From Bacillota bacterium (GTDB taxonomy: Bacteria; Bacillota; Clostridia; Acetivibrionales; DTU013), in contig JAFABI010000065.1 in NCBI GenBank assembly GCA_023426125.1, positions 1-64,000 on the forward strand: a stretch of DNA of 64,000 bases, read 5' to 3'. Shown here piece by piece: positions 16,742-24,883 of the stretch; position 1 is the first letter of the stretch, and each line of letters opens with the position of its first letter. The translations under genes were made by a program, and so were the position numbers. The notes below the pieces were generated by a model that was given only the letters and a program-made list of their open reading frames with translations, was not told the DNA's origin and made no database searches.

Positions 16742-18460
16742 TCAGACTTTTTTTAAATTCTTTGCATTTTTTAGCATTTCATCCGCGTATTTTATGGAAA
16801 TTTCAGAGGACGCCGCACCGCCCAGAATACGGGCGATTTCATTTCTTATCTCAGGCTCCGCAAGCCTTTTGACCCTGGTTTCGGTATTGTCCTCGTCTGA
16901 AACCTTCTCAATAAGGAAGTGATTGTCGGCCATGCAGGCAATCTGCGCCAGATGCGTAACACAAATGACCTGATGGCTCCGCGACAGGAAGGAAAGCTTT
17001 TCTCCCACCTTTTGCGACGCTTTTCCGCTGATTCCGATGTCGATCTCGTCAAAGATCAGCGTGGGCAGCTGATCCACGTCGGCAAGGATTGTCTTGATTG
17101 CCAGCATGATTCTTGACATTTCACCGCCGGATGCAATCTTCACAAGTGCTTTCAGTGGTTCTCCGGCATTGGGGGAAATGAGAAACTCCACATGGTCCAG
17201 GCCATTGGAAGTGTATTTTCTTTCCCCGTTTTGATCAACGGAACTGTCAAAACGGATATCAGCCTTGAATCTGGCCCTTTTCATTTCCAGCTCCTCCAGC
17301 TCGGCTGCTATTTTTTCTTCCAGTTGTCCGGCGGCTTTGCTTCTTGAAGTATTCAGGGAAAGAGCCGTTTCATAAAGCTCCGTATCCATTTCCTTCAGCT
17401 TTTTCGCAAGCTTTTTGATAATTTCTTCACTTTTTATGATCTCTTCCAATTGCGCTTCTGTCTTTTCACAATACTCCAATATATCCCTTATGGAATTCCC
17501 GTACTTTCTTTTCAGCTTGAAAATCAGGTCCAGGCGTTCCTCCACTTCTTCCAGGAGCTCAGGATTGTACTCGGTATTATCCCTCTCGCTTCTTATATTT
17601 TCAATAACGTCCTCCAACTGGTAGGACAGGTCCTGAAGCTTACCGCATATAGCCTCATACCGGGTGTCCAGTTTTTCTATGGAATGAAGTTCGTTCAAAG
17701 CTTCGTTCAGATTATCCGAAACGGAGTTTTTGATATTATTTCCCGAAAACAATAATTCATAAGCGCCGGCAAGAGAATGGATAATCTTTTCGGAGTTTGC
17801 CAGCAAGGTCCTTTGTTTGTTGAGTTCCTCTTCCTCGCCAGGCTTAAGCTTTGCGTTTCTGATCTCGTCTGCCTGGAACCCCAGCAGGTCGATCCTTCGC
17901 TCCCGCTCGCCCTTGTCGCCGGAAAGACTTTTCAAATGTGCTTTTATTTCCTTGTATTCGTTCAGCAGCTTCCTGTAACGCTGCTTTAAATTCAAAACGC
18001 CCATGCCCGCAAAAGAATCCAGCAATTCAAGATGGCTCTCGGTCCGAAGAAGCGATTGGTTGTCAAACTGGCCATGGACATCGATAAGCCTTTCGCCAAA
18101 GGTCTTCAACATGCTGACTGTAGCCATTTTGCCGTTGATCCTGCAAAGATTTTTGCCCGACAGGTTGAATTCCCGGGAAATGATCAGCGTACCGTCCTCT
18201 TCAGGTTCCATACCCATTTCTTCAAAAATATCCGCGAACCTGGAATTGTCGACCTGGAAAACAGCTTCCACAAGTGCTTTCTCTTTTCCGGTCCTGATCA
18301 GCTCCCGGGATACGCGTTCACCCAGAATGGCGTTTATGGAATCAATGATGATGGACTTGCCGGCTCCTGTTTCTCCGGTGAGTATGTTCAGGCCCCTGCC
18401 CGGTTCGATATTTACCTTATCGATTAAAGCGATATTCCGAATATCAAGCTGCAAAAGCAT
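16742..18460 (-). CDS. recN: DNA repair protein RecN
   Basis: SMC-like ATPase acting early in double-strand-break repair. Walker A GETGAGKSIIID lies at about 30-41, the ABC signature SGGEMSRIMLAIK and Walker B LIFDEIDIGISG in the C-terminal third, with a long antiparallel coiled coil between (about 160-360, Lys/Glu-rich). At 572 residues it is family length. It sits between argR and spoIVB in the classic argR-recN-spoIVB-spo0A order. Confidence 0.97.
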   Translation of the reverse strand: MLLQLDIRNIALIDKVNIEPGRGLNILTGETGAGKSIIIDSINAILGERVSRELIRTGKEKALVEAVFQVDNSRFADIFEEMGMEPEEDGTLIISREFNLSGKNLCRINGKMATVSMLKTFGERLIDVHGQFDNQSLLRTESHLELLDSFAGMGVLNLKQRYRKLLNEYKEIKAHLKSLSGDKGERERRIDLLGFQADEIRNAKLKPGEEEELNKQRTLLANSEKIIHSLAGAYELLFSGNNIKNSVSDNLNEALNELHSIEKLDTRYEAICGKLQDLSYQLEDVIENIRSERDNTEYNPELLEEVEERLDLIFKLKRKYGNSIRDILEYCEKTEAQLEEIIKSEEIIKKLAKKLKEMDTELYETALSLNTSRSKAAGQLEEKIAAELEELEMKRARFKADIRFDSSVDQNGERKYTSNGLDHVEFLISPNAGEPLKALVKIASGGEMSRIMLAIKTILADVDQLPTLIFDEIDIGISGKASQKVGEKLSFLSRSHQVICVTHLAQIACMADNHFLIEKVSDEDNTETRVKRLAEPEIRNEIARILGGAASSEISIKYADEMLKNAKNLKKV

Positions 18461-18532
18461 ACCGTCTGCTGTTCCCCTTTACATTTCTTTGTTTCTTTCA
18501 ATTCACGCTCCCTCGCAGAGAGCGACAGCATA

Positions 18533-18982
18533 TTACTTAATCATCTTGTTGAGCCTGTCTACCAGTTCTTCTGCTATTTTCTCAGCCCTGCATACAATCA
18601 TGAGGGTGTCGTCCCCCGCAATGGTGCCGACGATATCGGTCCATTTCAGCGAATCAACGGCGGATGCGGAAGCCTGGGCCATGCCCGGCAGCGTTTTTAC
18701 AACGACGATGTTGTTTGCGTAATCACAGGATATGAAGGACTCGGTGAAAATGGTTAAAAGTCTGTTATTAATCGTTCCTTCGGTATGAGATACCGGAGCA
18801 TACCGGTAGCGTCCCTCCCCGTCCATCACCTTTATCAGCCTCAATTCCTTGATATCCCTCGAAATTGTAGCCTGCGTCACATCCATGCCGACCTCCTTGA
18901 GCCTGTCTGCCAGTTCCTCCTGGGTCTCTATCTTGTACTTTTCAATCAGTTCAAGTATTTTCGCGTGTCTGCTGTATTTCAT
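18533..18982 (-). CDS. argR: Arginine repressor
   Basis: Hexameric, arginine-responsive regulator of arginine biosynthesis and catabolism. The N-terminal winged helix includes RHAKILELIEKYKIETQEEL and VTQATISRDIKEL with the SR recognition-helix residues; the C-terminal oligomerisation/arginine-binding domain has GTIAGDDTLMIVCR, with the conserved GDDT. Length 149. Its 5' end overlaps the 3' end of the NAD kinase gene by 32 bp, so the two are probably coupled. Confidence 0.97.
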   Translation of the reverse strand: MKYSRHAKILELIEKYKIETQEELADRLKEVGMDVTQATISRDIKELRLIKVMDGEGRYRYAPVSHTEGTINNRLLTIFTESFISCDYANNIVVVKTLPGMAQASASAVDSLKWTDIVGTIAGDDTLMIVCRAEKIAEELVDRLNKMIK

Positions 18983-19853
18983 CTCTTCTTAAGCTCTCTC
19001 CCCTGTAATATATTTTGGTCCTGAGAACATTAAAAAAGTCCCTGGAATTTATTCTGATCAGCTTTATGGAAAACGCTGATTTCCTAATCCTTACAGAGTC
19101 TCCGCCCCTTATTTCATAGCCTTCCTGCCCGTCGACGGTTACCATGGCATTATGCTGGAAATTTTCATCCACGATGGCCGTGACCGTACTTCCGGCATTG
19201 GTTATAAAGGATCTTGAATACAGGATATGCGGACATATGGGAGTAATGATGATGAGCTCGGTGTCGGGCTCTACGATGGGCCCTCCCGCCGACAGGGAAT
19301 ACGCGGTGGAACCGGTGGGACTGGATACGATCAGTCCGTCTCCCGGAAAGGAATCCACAAAAGCGTCGTTGATATAAGTCTTGACATGAAGAATCCTGGA
19401 AATCGCACCTCTGGAAATAACGGCGTCATTGAGCGCAAAATCAGTGACAACATCGCAGCCGGCTCTATGTATTTCAACATCCAGCATCATTCGCCCTTCA
19501 ACCTGATAGTCACCTCTGAAAATATGTCCCATGGCGTGGGGAATGGCATCCTTGTCAATTTCCGTCAGGAAACCCAGATTGCCAAGATTTATTCCCAGGA
19601 TAGGCAAATCTCTTTTGTAAATTTTCCGGGCGGCTTTGAGAAATGTGCCGTCGCCACCCAGGCATACAATCATATCGGAACAGTCAAGTACGGCATCGTC
19701 GTCCGGACAGGGCTCTCCCATCCCGATGATGCCTGCCATTTCCGACGTCAGCGTCACCTGTCCTCCCATGGAAATAATGCAATTTGCCAATTCCCTGGTG
19801 TGCTTCAGGTCCACATCCTTTTCCAGGTTTGTTATTAATCCGATTCTTCTCAT
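18951..19853 (-). CDS. nadK: NAD kinase
   Basis: Phosphorylates NAD to NADP. Key motifs: GGDGTFLKAARK (GGDG nucleotide-binding motif), LGINLGNLGFLTE, FALNDAVISRG (NDAV), and GDGLIVSSPTGSTAYSLSAGGP. I start at ATG 19853 (MRRIGLITN) because that is the family N-terminus and AGAGG lies just upstream; the frame is open 10 codons further but without support. First gene of a probable nadK-argR-recN-spoIVB unit with a promoter at 19950-19978. Confidence 0.96.
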   Translation of the reverse strand: MRRIGLITNLEKDVDLKHTRELANCIISMGGQVTLTSEMAGIIGMGEPCPDDDAVLDCSDMIVCLGGDGTFLKAARKIYKRDLPILGINLGNLGFLTEIDKDAIPHAMGHIFRGDYQVEGRMMLDVEIHRAGCDVVTDFALNDAVISRGAISRILHVKTYINDAFVDSFPGDGLIVSSPTGSTAYSLSAGGPIVEPDTELIIITPICPHILYSRSFITNAGSTVTAIVDENFQHNAMVTVDGQEGYEIRGGDSVRIRKSAFSIKLIRINSRDFFNVLRTKIYYRGESLRRDEIQQTRENT

Positions 19854-19949
19854 CCGTACCTCTGGCATCGTATTCGGCGGCACTGGCGGACAAGCGCCAA
19901 AACCGCGGGCACTGGATGTGCCCTGTACTTATTATCTTGTACAAGCAAT

Positions 19950-19978
19950 ATTATATAGGATTAATTGGAAAAGTACAA
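19950..19978 (-). promoter_or_regulatory. Likely promoter of nadK-argR-recN
   Basis: Minus-strand TTGTAC (19978-19973), 17-bp spacer, consensus TATAAT (19955-19950). The 5' UTR then contains a GGGCAC / GTGCCC hairpin at 19905-19921. The -35 is weak (3 of 6). Confidence 0.55.
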
Positions 19979-20008
19979 TTTTTTTCTTTTTCTTCAATTC
20001 GTAATCTG

Positions 20009-20037
20009 TCATTGCGAGGGTCGCTTACAGCAATCTC
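20009..20037. repeat. Dispersed CATTGCGAG...GCAATCTC repeat, family R4
   Basis: GTCATTGCGAG, then GTCGCTTACAGCAATCTC, between tlyA and nadK. The same CATTGCGAG / GCAATCT pair occurs within the MITE at 37482-37517. Such tiles are widespread in many bacterial genomes; no coding potential. Confidence 0.65.
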
Positions 20038-20079
20038 AGCCAACAGGAAAAACGAGATTCCCAGAGCTTTATTATACGC

Positions 20080-20889
20080 TCAATCCAGTTCATTGTGAGA
20101 CTTGCCGATGATCTCGGCAATCAGACTTTCAAGGTCAAATTGACCTGTGGGCTCTTTAGATTTTGACAAATACAAAAGATATTCGATATTTCCTTCCGGC
20201 CCCTTGATCGGTGAATAGGTAAGGCCTTTTACACTGAAACCGGATTGCCGGGAAAAATCAATGATGCCCTCCACTACTTCCCGGTGCACTTCCGTGTTTT
20301 TCACAACCCCGTGTTTTCCTACCTTTTCCCTGCCGGCTTCAAACTGAGGCTTGATAAGGCAAAGCACTTCTCCATGGGGGTTCAGCAGCTCATATACGAC
20401 AGGCAGGACTTTTTTCAATGAAATAAAGGAGACGTCAATGGATGCAAAATCCAGCGGCACCGGTATGTTTTCAGGCTTTACATACCGGATGTTGGTCCGT
20501 TCCATGTTCATTACACGCTCATCATTTCTTAGTTCCCATGCCAGCTGACCGTACCCCACATCAACTGCAAACACTCTGGCCGCTCCGTTTTTCAGCATGC
20601 AGTCGGTAAACCCTCCGGTAGAGGCCCCTACATCCATGGCAATTTTGCCCTTAAGATCAATTTCAAAGGCTGCCATCGCCTTCTCCAGCTTCAAGCCGCC
20701 CCGGCTGACATAAGGATTAATATTCTTTTTTATCTCTATTTCACATACTTCATCAAAGCGTGACCCCGGCTTGTCCTCTCTGTTTCCGTTGACATACACA
20801 ATGCCTGCCATGATTGAACTTCTGGCTTTTTCCCTGCTCTGGAACAAGCCTTTCTTCACCAGCAGGATGTCAAGCCTTTCCTTTTCCAA
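20080..20889 (-). CDS. tlyA: TlyA-family rRNA 2'-O-methyltransferase
   Basis: S4 RNA-binding domain (residues 1-65, ERLDILLVKKGLFQSREKAR) plus a Rossmann methyltransferase domain with AMDVGASTGGFTDCML (SAM-binding) and SIDVSFISLKKVLP. The family methylates ribose of 16S and 23S rRNA in mycobacteria (capreomycin sensitivity); in Clostridia the gene sits in the dxs-nadK region with less certain targets. I start at TTG 20889: GGAGGG lies 6 nt upstream and the S4 domain begins immediately. The frame stays open a further 29 codons upstream through a dispersed repeat, which I do not count as coding. Length 269. Confidence 0.93.
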   Translation of the reverse strand: MEKERLDILLVKKGLFQSREKARSSIMAGIVYVNGNREDKPGSRFDEVCEIEIKKNINPYVSRGGLKLEKAMAAFEIDLKGKIAMDVGASTGGFTDCMLKNGAARVFAVDVGYGQLAWELRNDERVMNMERTNIRYVKPENIPVPLDFASIDVSFISLKKVLPVVYELLNPHGEVLCLIKPQFEAGREKVGKHGVVKNTEVHREVVEGIIDFSRQSGFSVKGLTYSPIKGPEGNIEYLLYLSKSKEPTGQFDLESLIAEIIGKSHNELD

Positions 20890-20934
20890 GGGCTTCCCTC
20901 CGTTTAAACGCGTAAGCAAATCTTTAAACTGATT

Positions 20935-20961
20935 TGCGACAGAGAACCGTCCCCTGTCGCA
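20935..20961. repeat. Dispersed inverted repeat, family R3 (GGGACGGTTCT)
   Basis: TGCGACAG...CTGTCGCA arms flank AGAACCGTCCC (inverse of GGGACGGTTCT) between dxs and tlyA. A nearly identical unit is at 58711-58740, and GGGACGGTTC-containing versions with other arms are at 44346-44441. Confidence 0.8.
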
Positions 20962-20972
20962 TGGTCCCTGAC

Positions 20973-22862
20973 TCATTTGCCCAGCATTTTTTTAATTTCA
21001 CAAACCAGCGCTTCGGGCGTCAAGCCGTATTCTTTATACAGGCTGCTCCTGGAGCCTTGCAAAACAGGCACATCGGGAAAGCCTACAAGCTTTGTTTTCA
21101 CCTTGATGTTCCTGCTGCTCAAGCCTTCAAGAATGCTGCTGCCGAAGCCGCCTCTGACAGTATTATCCTCAATGGTAATTAAATTACCCGTTCTGGCTGC
21201 GGATGCTTCAATCAGGTTGAAGTCAAGCGGCTTGACGAACCTGGCATTCAGCACTTCTACGCCGATGCCGGAAGCCTGTGCCAGTTCTGCCGCCTTGAGG
21301 GCAATCTCCACGGTATTTCCCACAGCTGCAATTGTAATATCCCCACCGGCCAGGAGCTTTACACCTTTTCCTTTTGAGATGGACTGAAAAGGACATAGCT
21401 TCCTTGCGCCCGACCCCCGCGGATATCTGACGGCTATGGGTCCTTTGTGCTCAAAGACTGCATATTCCAGGAGCCTTTCAAATTCCAGGTAATCACATGG
21501 CGCAGCAACAGTCATGCCCGGAATGTGCGTCAAATAAGACAGATCATAGATTCCCTGATGGGTTTCACCGTCTTCACCCACGACGCCTGCTCTATCCACA
21601 GCGATTACAACATTCAGGTTTTGCAGCGCAACATCATGCAAAATCTGATCGTAGGAACGCTGAAGGAAAGAGGAATAGACAGCCACCACCGGTTTTAGGC
21701 CGTTCTGCGCCAGGCCTGCAGCAAAGGTGATGGCATGCTGTTCGGCAATACCTACATCAAAGAAGCGTTCAGGGTATCTTTTTGAAAACTCGTCCAGTCC
21801 GGTCCCATGGGGCATGGCAGCTGTAATTGCCACCAGCCGCGGCTCCGCCTCCGCAAGCCTGAGCATGGTCCTTCCGAAAACGTCGGAGTAGGAAGGGCCA
21901 TTGTTCACCTTCACTTCGCCGGTCTCTATCTCAAAGGGTGATATTCCATGGAATTGATGGGGCTTTTCTTCAGCAAAGGAATAGCCTCTGCCTTTTTGCG
22001 TGCATACATGGATAAAAACCGGGCCTTTTAAAAGCTTCGCACGGGAAAGCACCTTGCTCAGCTCGGAGATATTGTGGCCATCGATGGGACCTAAATATTT
22101 AAACCCCAGTTCCTCAAAAATCACCCCCGGCATGATCATGTATTTAATGGTGCCTTTGGCTCTGTTAAGCGCCTTGGCGGCACTCTTCCCTATGGCGGGA
22201 ATTTTATTCAGGATGATGTCAAAATCCTCTTTTGCCTTGTAATAGATGGGCTCTGTCCTTATCTTGCTCAAATATCTGGAAAGTCCGCCTACATTTTTGC
22301 TGATGGACATTTCATTGTCGTTTAATATAACGATAAGATTATTTGGCGACCTTCCAGCATCATTCAGCGCCTCAAAGGCGATGCCGCCCGTTAAGGCGCC
22401 GTCGCCGATCACTGCGATCACAGAGTACCTGTCCTTCAGGATGTCTCTGGCCCTTGCCATGCCAAGGGCTGCCGAAATGGAAGTGCTGCTGTGGCCGGTA
22501 TTAAAGCTGTCATGAGGGCTTTCCTTGAACTTGGGAAAACCGGAAATGCCCTTTGCCTGCCTTAATGTATCAAATAGCTCTCTTCTGCCTGTAAGGATCT
22601 TATGTACGTAGGATTGATGGCCTACATCCCAGATGATCTTATCCTCCGGAGTTTTAAAAACCTTGTGCAAAGCCAGTGTCAGCTCGACAACTCCCAGGTT
22701 GGACGCAAGATGACCTCCGGTTACCGAAACCTTTGAAATAAGAAATTCCCGGATTTCTCTCGAAAGCCTTTCCAGTTGGAGCAGGTCAAGCTTTTTGATG
22801 TCCTCGGGTGAGTTTATATTATCAAGCAGCCTATTCTCTTCTTTGTTTTTTATTTCCATCAC
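20973..22862 (-). CDS. dxs: 1-deoxy-D-xylulose-5-phosphate synthase
   Basis: Thiamine-diphosphate enzyme that condenses pyruvate and glyceraldehyde-3-phosphate, the first step of the MEP isoprenoid pathway. HQSYVHKILTGR, the ThDP/Mg motif GDGALTGGIAFEALNDAG, DRAGVVGEDGETHQGIYDLSY and C-terminal VRGGFGSSILEGL are all intact in 629 residues. Start is GTG 22862 (AAGGA 9 nt upstream) or the following ATG. Its 5' end overlaps oapA by 32 bp, and its promoter is probably that of the OLE-oapA transcript or further upstream, linking isoprenoid supply (with ispA upstream) to the OLE RNA locus. Confidence 0.97.
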   Translation of the reverse strand: MMEIKNKEENRLLDNINSPEDIKKLDLLQLERLSREIREFLISKVSVTGGHLASNLGVVELTLALHKVFKTPEDKIIWDVGHQSYVHKILTGRRELFDTLRQAKGISGFPKFKESPHDSFNTGHSSTSISAALGMARARDILKDRYSVIAVIGDGALTGGIAFEALNDAGRSPNNLIVILNDNEMSISKNVGGLSRYLSKIRTEPIYYKAKEDFDIILNKIPAIGKSAAKALNRAKGTIKYMIMPGVIFEELGFKYLGPIDGHNISELSKVLSRAKLLKGPVFIHVCTQKGRGYSFAEEKPHQFHGISPFEIETGEVKVNNGPSYSDVFGRTMLRLAEAEPRLVAITAAMPHGTGLDEFSKRYPERFFDVGIAEQHAITFAAGLAQNGLKPVVAVYSSFLQRSYDQILHDVALQNLNVVIAVDRAGVVGEDGETHQGIYDLSYLTHIPGMTVAAPCDYLEFERLLEYAVFEHKGPIAVRYPRGSGARKLCPFQSISKGKGVKLLAGGDITIAAVGNTVEIALKAAELAQASGIGVEVLNARFVKPLDFNLIEASAARTGNLITIEDNTVRGGFGSSILEGLSSRNIKVKTKLVGFPDVPVLQGSRSSLYKEYGLTPEALVCEIKKMLGK

Positions 22863-23484
22863 TTTTTTTAGTCCTTTTTTCCTGCTTTTTTCCGGATCTT
22901 ACCGTTAAAAATTGAGCGATCACGCCGACCCTGTAAACGATATAATTACTATTCCCAATGGCAATAATTTTCCCCAAAGCTTTTCCGCCTACCGTAAATG
23001 CCGCTATCAAGCCTGTTATCACCAGTTCGATCAGAGTTATCTCAGACCTGTCGCCAATGATCCTGATGATTATATACGCGCCGGCAGCACCGCTGATGAC
23101 GCCGCATATGTCTCCAATGACGTCATTGCATACATTTGAGACTTTGTCTGCGTTCCTGATAAGCCTTATTGCTTTCTTCGCACCATAAAGCTTCCTGGAA
23201 GCCATCGCATGGAAAGGGGTCTCATCTGCCGCCGTAACTGCAGTTCCCACTGTATCGGCAACAATATTAACAAGAACTATGAAAAAGATTACCAGAAAAG
23301 CAGTGAAAATATCAACTACTTTCAATACATCCGAAGCAGCCCATGACAAAACTGCCGAAGAAAAAAAAGATACGATCGTTATCACCAAGATCCAGATTAC
23401 GTTTTTTTTCCTGGTACTTGCACCATTCTGCTTGAATTTGACCTTTTTATCCTCTGCAGAACGCTTGCTGCCTTCATTCACCAA
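22831..23484 (-). CDS. oapA: OLE-associated membrane protein OapA
   Basis: A 217-residue, four-segment membrane protein (about 29-50, 56-77, 122-145, 148-168) with very basic ends; I count 33 Lys/Arg (about 15%), clustered at 7-27 and 196-216. The middle (DTVGTAVTAADETPFHAMASRKLYGAKKAI in two parts, then NADKVSNVCNDVIGDICG) resembles the DUF21 half of CNNM/CorB-type magnesium transporters. Established knowledge: OapA (BH2780 in alkaliphilic bacilli) binds OLE RNA and anchors it to the membrane. Here the gene follows directly after the OLE RNA and precedes dxs, the canonical place. It starts at GTG 23484 behind GGAGG. Confidence 0.88.
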   Translation of the reverse strand: MVNEGSKRSAEDKKVKFKQNGASTRKKNVIWILVITIVSFFSSAVLSWAASDVLKVVDIFTAFLVIFFIVLVNIVADTVGTAVTAADETPFHAMASRKLYGAKKAIRLIRNADKVSNVCNDVIGDICGVISGAAGAYIIIRIIGDRSEITLIELVITGLIAAFTVGGKALGKIIAIGNSNYIVYRVGVIAQFLTVRSGKKQEKRTKKSDGNKKQRRE

Positions 23485-23504
23485 AAACTAACCTCCGTAT
23501 ATTT

Positions 23505-24130
23505 AAAAAAGGTGGCAATATGTTGAGTAAATTTTGCGGCTTAGGTCAGGCAGGATTTCCCCCGCTCATGCTGAAATGTCGCCATCTCAGCGGTTTCCCT
23601 TTAAATTCACGACCGCCGCGTTACCGCAGGCGGGACCTGATTACCACTTAGTCCACACTTCAATCCCCAACATATTTCGGTAGAACAGCCTAGGAGTTTT
23701 CCTCTGCAGTCTGTTCGTTTCCTAGCCTCTTTTGCAAACACGGTTTCGAATAGCGATAATGCAGGAATACCGGCCAGCACTCCTCCATCTGATCCATTAT
23801 CCACCGGATTCACTCAAGGCAGGCTACACTGTTCACAGCATCAAAAGATACCGCCTAACAGGTTTATATCCCTTCTCGTGGTTGAGGTGGCAGCCTGCCG
23901 TACATAAATGCCCGGAGGCTGGCTTTTCTTCCAAAAGGTAGGGTCTCCACGGAAAAGGGGTCAACGCCTGCATGCCATTGCAGATCGCCCCTAAACCTTA
24001 ACTCCCAGCATCAACCCACCACTGGGCGTAACAAGCCGACACAAGGAACTTCATCGATATGCCCTTAAACGGATTTTTAGCCCCGTCTTTAGAAACGTCA
24101 GTACTGACTAGAATACTGCGCCACCTTTTT
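23505..24130 (-). ncRNA. ole: OLE RNA (ornate, large, extremophilic RNA)
   Basis: A ~626-nt stretch without a credible reading frame, but with strong base-pairing potential on the minus strand. The ends pair: AAAAAGGTGGC at 24130-24120 with GCCACCTTTTT at 23516-23506. Internal elements include a CTGCA-loop-TGCAG hairpin (23968-23983) and the palindrome GTCAGTACTGAC (24097-24108). Length, orientation and position (downstream of nusB-xseA-xseB-ispA-PAP2, immediately upstream of oapA-dxs-tlyA) match the published OLE context. OLE forms a membrane-bound RNP with OapA and other proteins; in Halalkalibacterium it aids tolerance of alcohol, cold and altered Mg2+. I identified it by context and architecture, not by a covariance-model search. 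Confidence 0.85.
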
Positions 24131-24275
24131 GTTTGCTAATACGAATGCTGCAGCGGAATCTTTCAGCTTATCCTTTCAGAGCAACGTGTTGAAACGTTAT
24201 TTCTAAAAGGCTCATACCAGCCGATGAATTAATGTTTATTCCGCTTCAGTACTTATTTTAGCGTTACGAATTAAA

Positions 24276-24281
24276 ATTATA
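24276..24281 (-). promoter_or_regulatory. Candidate -10 (extended) for the OLE-oapA transcript
   Basis: Minus-strand TGTTATAAT supplies an extended -10 (TGn) plus consensus TATAAT about 140 nt before the OLE 5' end. No good -35 is present at 17 bp. The 24131-24411 gap otherwise holds AT-rich sequence without a gene. Confidence 0.45.
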
Positions 24282-24411
24282 ACACATACATGCAAATCTA
24301 TAAAGAATTAATCGCACCTAATTTATAGCCAAAAGACACAGGATAAGTCTTTATATCAAATTATCGGCCCTATGCTTATTGAATGTGACAATACATTGCC
24401 TATGCATTCCT

Positions 24412-24852
24412 TTACCCCAGCAGCAGGCCGCAAGCAATCCCCAGCAAAGCGCCCATAAAAACTTCAAGTGGCGTATGTCCCACAAGCTCCTTGAGCTTCT
24501 GTTCCAGCTGAAGCCTGTCCATATGGCTGTGAATCAGTTTGTTTAAGACCTTTGCCTGTCTGCCTACCGCTCTTCTTACGCCGGCGGCATCGTACATGAC
24601 GATCAGCGCGAAGGCCACGGATAAGCCAAAAATGCCGGAACCCCAGCCATAGTTCTTTCCAAGCACGACAGCCAGTGAAACGGTAAAGGAGGAATGGGAG
24701 CTGGGCATTCCCCCCGAGCTTACAAACATCGTAAAATCAAATTTTCTATCCCGTACCAGTTTGGTAGCCACTTTTATGGACTGGGCTATAAACCAGGCCA
24801 GGACAGGGACTGTTATGGTATTGTTCCTTACGATTTCCCCTAGAATATTCAA
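24412..24852 (-). CDS. Divergent PAP2-family membrane protein (YuiD-like)
   Basis: Compact integral membrane protein (146 residues) of the divergent PAP2 family. SSGGMPSSHSSFTVSLAVVLG carries the phosphatase-like PSSH core; AVGRQAKVLNKLI and HTPLEVFMGALLGIACGLL close the domain. The lipid substrate is unknown; undecaprenyl or isoprenyl phosphate would fit its place after ispA, which is inference. I start at TTG 24852 because AAGGAG lies 6 nt upstream; the longer frame overlaps ispA and has no ribosome site. Confidence 0.88.
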   Translation of the reverse strand: MNILGEIVRNNTITVPVLAWFIAQSIKVATKLVRDRKFDFTMFVSSGGMPSSHSSFTVSLAVVLGKNYGWGSGIFGLSVAFALIVMYDAAGVRRAVGRQAKVLNKLIHSHMDRLQLEQKLKELVGHTPLEVFMGALLGIACGLLLG

Positions 24853-24883
24853 GAATTTCTCCTTAAAAAATAGTCTGTACGGA

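Noticed and set aside
20890..20976. N-terminal extension of tlyA by 29 codons
   Set aside because: Passes through an R3 repeat and overlaps dxs; the TTG at 20889 has the proper ribosome site and domain start.
23505..24130. Group II intron, tmRNA or RNase P RNA instead of OLE
   Set aside because: No intron domain V signature, no tag-peptide frame or tRNA-like ends, no RNase P core; gene context matches OLE.
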